Positions 61,010 through 64,000 of a stretch of DNA of 64,000 bases are shown piece by piece. A program made the position numbers and the translations under genes. Below the pieces are notes generated by a model. That model worked only from the letters and a program-made list of their open reading frames with translations, ran no database searches and was not told the origin of the DNA. The DNA is from Candidatus Pseudothioglobus aerophilus. Lineage in GTDB: Bacteria > Pseudomonadota > Gammaproteobacteria > PS1 > Pseudothioglobaceae. The DNA is taken from NCBI GenBank assembly GCA_014384565.1, contig JACNFO010000035.1:1-64000 (forward strand), read 5' to 3'. Numbering within the stretch: position 1 is the first letter of the stretch; each line of letters opens with the position of its first letter.

Positions 61010-61417
61010 TTAGAAACTGTAGGAGTCTGAGTCAGTTACCATTACGCCATCCATTTCAACGCTCACACCTTTTGGGAGTTCGTTTACACCAATAGCTGCT
61101 CTGGCTGGATAGGGCTCTGTAAAGTAGGTCGCCATAATTTCATTTAATGTAGCAAAATTACTTAGGTCTGTTAAGAAAATGTTAAGTTTAACGATATCGC
61201 TTAAGCTGCCTTTTGATTCTTGACACATGGCTAATAAATTCTTAAATACTTGGTGAATTTGCTCTTCAATGCCACCTTCCACTACTTCCATTGTTTCAGG
61301 AACCAAAGGAATTTGCCCTGAAAGATAGATCGTAGTTCCGCCGGTAACAGCAACAGCTTGAGAGTATGTTCCTACTGCAGCAGGGGCCTTATTGGTGGAA
61401 ATAATATGTTTTTTCAT
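61010..61417 (-). CDS. ridA: RidA family reactive intermediate/imine deaminase
   Basis: [49 protein letters not shown]. Confidence 0.94.
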   Translation of the reverse strand: MKKHIISTNKAPAAVGTYSQAVAVTGGTTIYLSGQIPLVPETMEVVEGGIEEQIHQVFKNLLAMCQESKGSLSDIVKLNIFLTDLSNFATLNEIMATYFTEPYPARAAIGVNELPKGVSVEMDGVMVTDSDSYSF

Positions 61418-61490
61418 GATGATAGATTTAAGTAATAAATATGTTTTATTATATTCTGGATCGTCATTTTTTTGGAGAACTCTTTAATAG

Positions 61491-62675
61491 TTAATGTGTT
61501 GCACCATTAACGTCATATTTGAGACTCCAAATGATTAATCCAGCAAAAATGGATAAAATGAAGGCAAAAAATAATGATGAATTGTAGTTATTATATTGAT
61601 CAAATAACCAGCCGGCAAGAGAAGGCGACACTAAGCCCGCTGCTCCCCATGCGGTAAAAATTCTTCCATAGACCCAAGCTGAGTAATCAGGTCCAAATAC
61701 GTGATTCACTAAGGTTGGATAAATTGCAATTAAGGCTCCATAAAGAGAAGCGATAAGAGTCAAAAATATTAACATTAGATTAATACTTGTAAATGTTGAA
61801 AGGCTTAATAGGGCGAGAGAGCTTATAGTCAAAATTACTAAAATAGGACGCTTGCAACCAAATCGATCTGCAAGCCAGCCAGCATATATGCCGGCAATTC
61901 CACTTCCAAGAGCCATTAGAGAAATAGCAGTTATTGCAATTTCAGATGACCCTCCTGATGCTTTAATAATTGGCACTGCATGACCTATTGTCATAAGGCC
62001 AGCAAAAACACCAAGGAAAAAGGCCAGCCATAGCTTAATAATTTTTCCTTTAATACTTTGATTTTTGCCAATGGATTTTGTTTTTGCAGTTAAGTCTTTT
62101 TTTGCTAATCGAAAAAGAATTAAACTAATAATAATAACAATGGATAGTATTGAAACGCCAATCATGTAGCCAGCTTTAAAGTCAAAATAACTAAAAAGTA
62201 GTGGGTAAAGCATCGAGAAAATAACAGCACCGAATGCATAGGATGCTGATACAGCACCTAGTACTAGACCCAGTTTTTGACTTGAGGTTACAGAGGAGGC
62301 TGCATACAGTGAAAATCCATATCCTAGGCCACTTGCAAACCCAAAGCAAAAGCCATAGCCAACTATCCACCCAATCCAACTACCTGTATTTGATATAAGG
62401 ACGCCAATTAAGGGTAATATTGCTATTAAAACGATGATCAATGATGGAGACAGTTTACGATATAGGGTGGATCCAAAAAATACAGCAACTGTTACGCTGA
62501 TTAGCCCGGTTGAGTAGATAAGGCTTGATGCCATTCTTCCTGCATTGATTTGTAATTCAATGTTTTCTATTAGAGTACTAAATGCATGAATAGAGCCCAT
62601 ACAAAAAGTAATTAATAGGCATGAAATAATAACTAAGGATTGTTTATTCTTATCTAAAGGGGTACGTTTTTCCAT
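61491..62675 (-). CDS. MFS transporter (oxalate:formate antiporter-like)
   Basis: ~12 TM; GSIHAFSTLIENIE, GFGFASGLGYG-type motif, AGWLADRFGCKRPIL. Confidence 0.85.
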   Translation of the reverse strand: MEKRTPLDKNKQSLVIISCLLITFCMGSIHAFSTLIENIELQINAGRMASSLIYSTGLISVTVAVFFGSTLYRKLSPSLIIVLIAILPLIGVLISNTGSWIGWIVGYGFCFGFASGLGYGFSLYAASSVTSSQKLGLVLGAVSASYAFGAVIFSMLYPLLFSYFDFKAGYMIGVSILSIVIIISLILFRLAKKDLTAKTKSIGKNQSIKGKIIKLWLAFFLGVFAGLMTIGHAVPIIKASGGSSEIAITAISLMALGSGIAGIYAGWLADRFGCKRPILVILTISSLALLSLSTFTSINLMLIFLTLIASLYGALIAIYPTLVNHVFGPDYSAWVYGRIFTAWGAAGLVSPSLAGWLFDQYNNYNSSLFFAFILSIFAGLIIWSLKYDVNGATH

Positions 62676-62724
62676 TAATGAGACTATACATTAAGAATCA
62701 TCAATGTGATAAAAATTAAAAGCT

Positions 62725-63630
62725 TTAGTGAGGGGTTATGCCTCGGATCTTTTCAGAGCGACGGCGAAGCATTTCAAGTGTGGAAAGTAATACAATAGAG
62801 AAAATTACTAGAATAGTAGCAGCGGCAAGAATTGTTGGACTTATCTCATTACGAATTCCTGACCACATCTGTCTTGGAAGCGTGTACTGATCCGGGCCAC
62901 CAACAAAGAGCACAATAACGACCTCATCAAATGAGGTAATAAATGCAAATAGTCCACCTGCTATAACCCCTGGCGCAATTAGTGGCGCTTGAACTTTGAA
63001 AAAATTTCTTAGCGGTGTTCCCCCTAAGCTTGAAGCTGCGCGAAGTAGGTTGTTATCAAATCCAGATAGTGAAGCGGTAACTGTTATGACAACGAAGGGT
63101 ATTCCCAAAATAGTATGGGCAATAATAAGGCCTGGTAAGGTTGCAACAAGGTTTACTTTCGCAAAAAAGAAAAACATTCCAGCAGCAGTAATGATAAGCG
63201 GAACAATCATTGGAGAAATCATAAGCGCCATTATTAAACGATTAAACGGCATATGTCGATTAGACAGTCCAAGTGCTGCGAGCGTGCCTAAGACACTGGC
63301 GAAGAAAGTTGCAAAAATTGCAATGATAGCACTATTTTTAAAGCCAATCATCCACCTATCTGTGCACACTGTTGTTCCTGAATTGGCAGAACAAATACCA
63401 AATAGCTCTTTGTACCAGCGAGTTCCATAGCCATCAAAGTTAAAGGACCAGGTCTCAAAACTAAAAAATTTCATTTCCGGTGCAAATTGAAGGAAAACTG
63501 AATTGTTAAATGATAGTGGAATAACAACAATGAGCGGTGCTACTAAGAAAAATAATACAAGCCCACAAAATATTCTATAAGTATAGTGCCATAGTTTTTC
63601 TCGAGGTGTTGTGTATGAAGGAAATTTCAT
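62725..63630 (-). CDS. ABC transporter permease (PotC-like, spermidine/putrescine family)
   Basis: FLVAPLIVVIPLSF, ALMISPMIVPLIITAAG, LRAASSLGGTPLRNFFKVQAPLIAPGVIAG. Confidence 0.93.
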   Translation of the reverse strand: MKFPSYTTPREKLWHYTYRIFCGLVLFFLVAPLIVVIPLSFNNSVFLQFAPEMKFFSFETWSFNFDGYGTRWYKELFGICSANSGTTVCTDRWMIGFKNSAIIAIFATFFASVLGTLAALGLSNRHMPFNRLIMALMISPMIVPLIITAAGMFFFFAKVNLVATLPGLIIAHTILGIPFVVITVTASLSGFDNNLLRAASSLGGTPLRNFFKVQAPLIAPGVIAGGLFAFITSFDEVVIVLFVGGPDQYTLPRQMWSGIRNEISPTILAAATILVIFSIVLLSTLEMLRRRSEKIRGITPH

Positions 63631-63632
63631 TG

Positions 63633-64000
63633 CTAACCCATTTTTAAATTATCAAGGCCAATCAGTCTGTCGTATGCCCAATATAGAATCAAAACTGCAG
63701 CTAGAAGAATTGCTCCCATTGCAGCAGCAAGACCCCAATTCAATGTTCTTTGCATTTCACGCGCAACAAAGTTACCAATCATTATTCCATCTTTACCACC
63801 AACAAGCTCTGGTGTGATGTAGTAACCAATAGCGACAATAAATACTAATATACAGCCTGCGCCAATACCAGGAACAGATTGCGGCATATAAACCCGAATA
63901 AAAGCCCACGTTGGCGTAGCCCCAAGGTTTTGAGCGGCTTTCATGTAGCTTGGCGGTATGCCCTTCATGACGCTATAGATTGGCAAAATCATGAATGGCA
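63633..64000 (-). CDS. ABC transporter permease (PotB-like), truncated at window edge
   Basis: [51 protein letters not shown]; continues past window end. Confidence 0.92.
   Translation of the reverse strand, partial: PFMILPIYSVMKGIPPSYMKAAQNLGATPTWAFIRVYMPQSVPGIGAGCILVFIVAIGYYITPELVGGKDGIMIGNFVAREMQRTLNWGLAAAMGAILLAAVLILYWAYDRLIGLDNLKMG

Noticed and set aside
161-63817. Numerous antisense or nested ORFs in the track (e.g. 161-397 -, 1867-2109 -, 5752-6081 -, 62996-63430 +)
   Set aside because: Embedded in well-supported genes on the other strand/frame, no family-like sequence.
1-64000. tRNA/rRNA genes, transposases, integrases, toxin-antitoxin modules, phage genes
   Set aside because: Looked for by eye; none recognised. 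A tRNAscan/Infernal run would be needed to exclude small RNAs fully.

Overview
AT-rich chromosomal window from what looks like a marine gammaproteobacterium, possibly SUP05/Thioglobus-like (taxon is inference from gene content and composition only). It is densely packed with housekeeping genes: rpsP(end)-rimM, SulP, truA, dgkA-birA-lptB-tsaD, hisA, corC, pmbA, ubiH, ygfA, marC, lysC, dusB-fis-purH, def-nadB, lpdA-aceF, folB-folK-dsbA-thiD-hisC, asd-hisB-hisH, nth, sbcB, cspA/deaD, rplM-rpsI, msbA, gpsA, cmoA-ubiC, recG and polyamine-type ABC permeases. No transposase, phage, CRISPR, rRNA or tRNA was recognised. Main second-look items: (1) an accessory island at about 31.6-35.1 kb (cytochrome b561, DUF2237, CPXCG protein, DUF3565 relic, secreted small ORFs, Blc lipocalin). 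It has four paired ~11-bp direct repeats (TGTATATTAAA x2), a ~170-bp duplication carrying an orphan permease tail, and a second split motif shared with the lipocalin upstream region. A LitR/CarH-like light or photo-oxidative regulon is a possible reading. (2) A candidate small RNA at about 23.80-23.89 kb, with an anti-Shine-Dalgarno loop and a strong intrinsic terminator pointing against both neighbouring genes. (3) An unannotated 6S RNA upstream of ygfA. (4) A ~298-bp apparently perfect duplication of the lipoyl domain in aceF. (5) A DMGDH-like / M20 / dimethylargininase catabolic operon.
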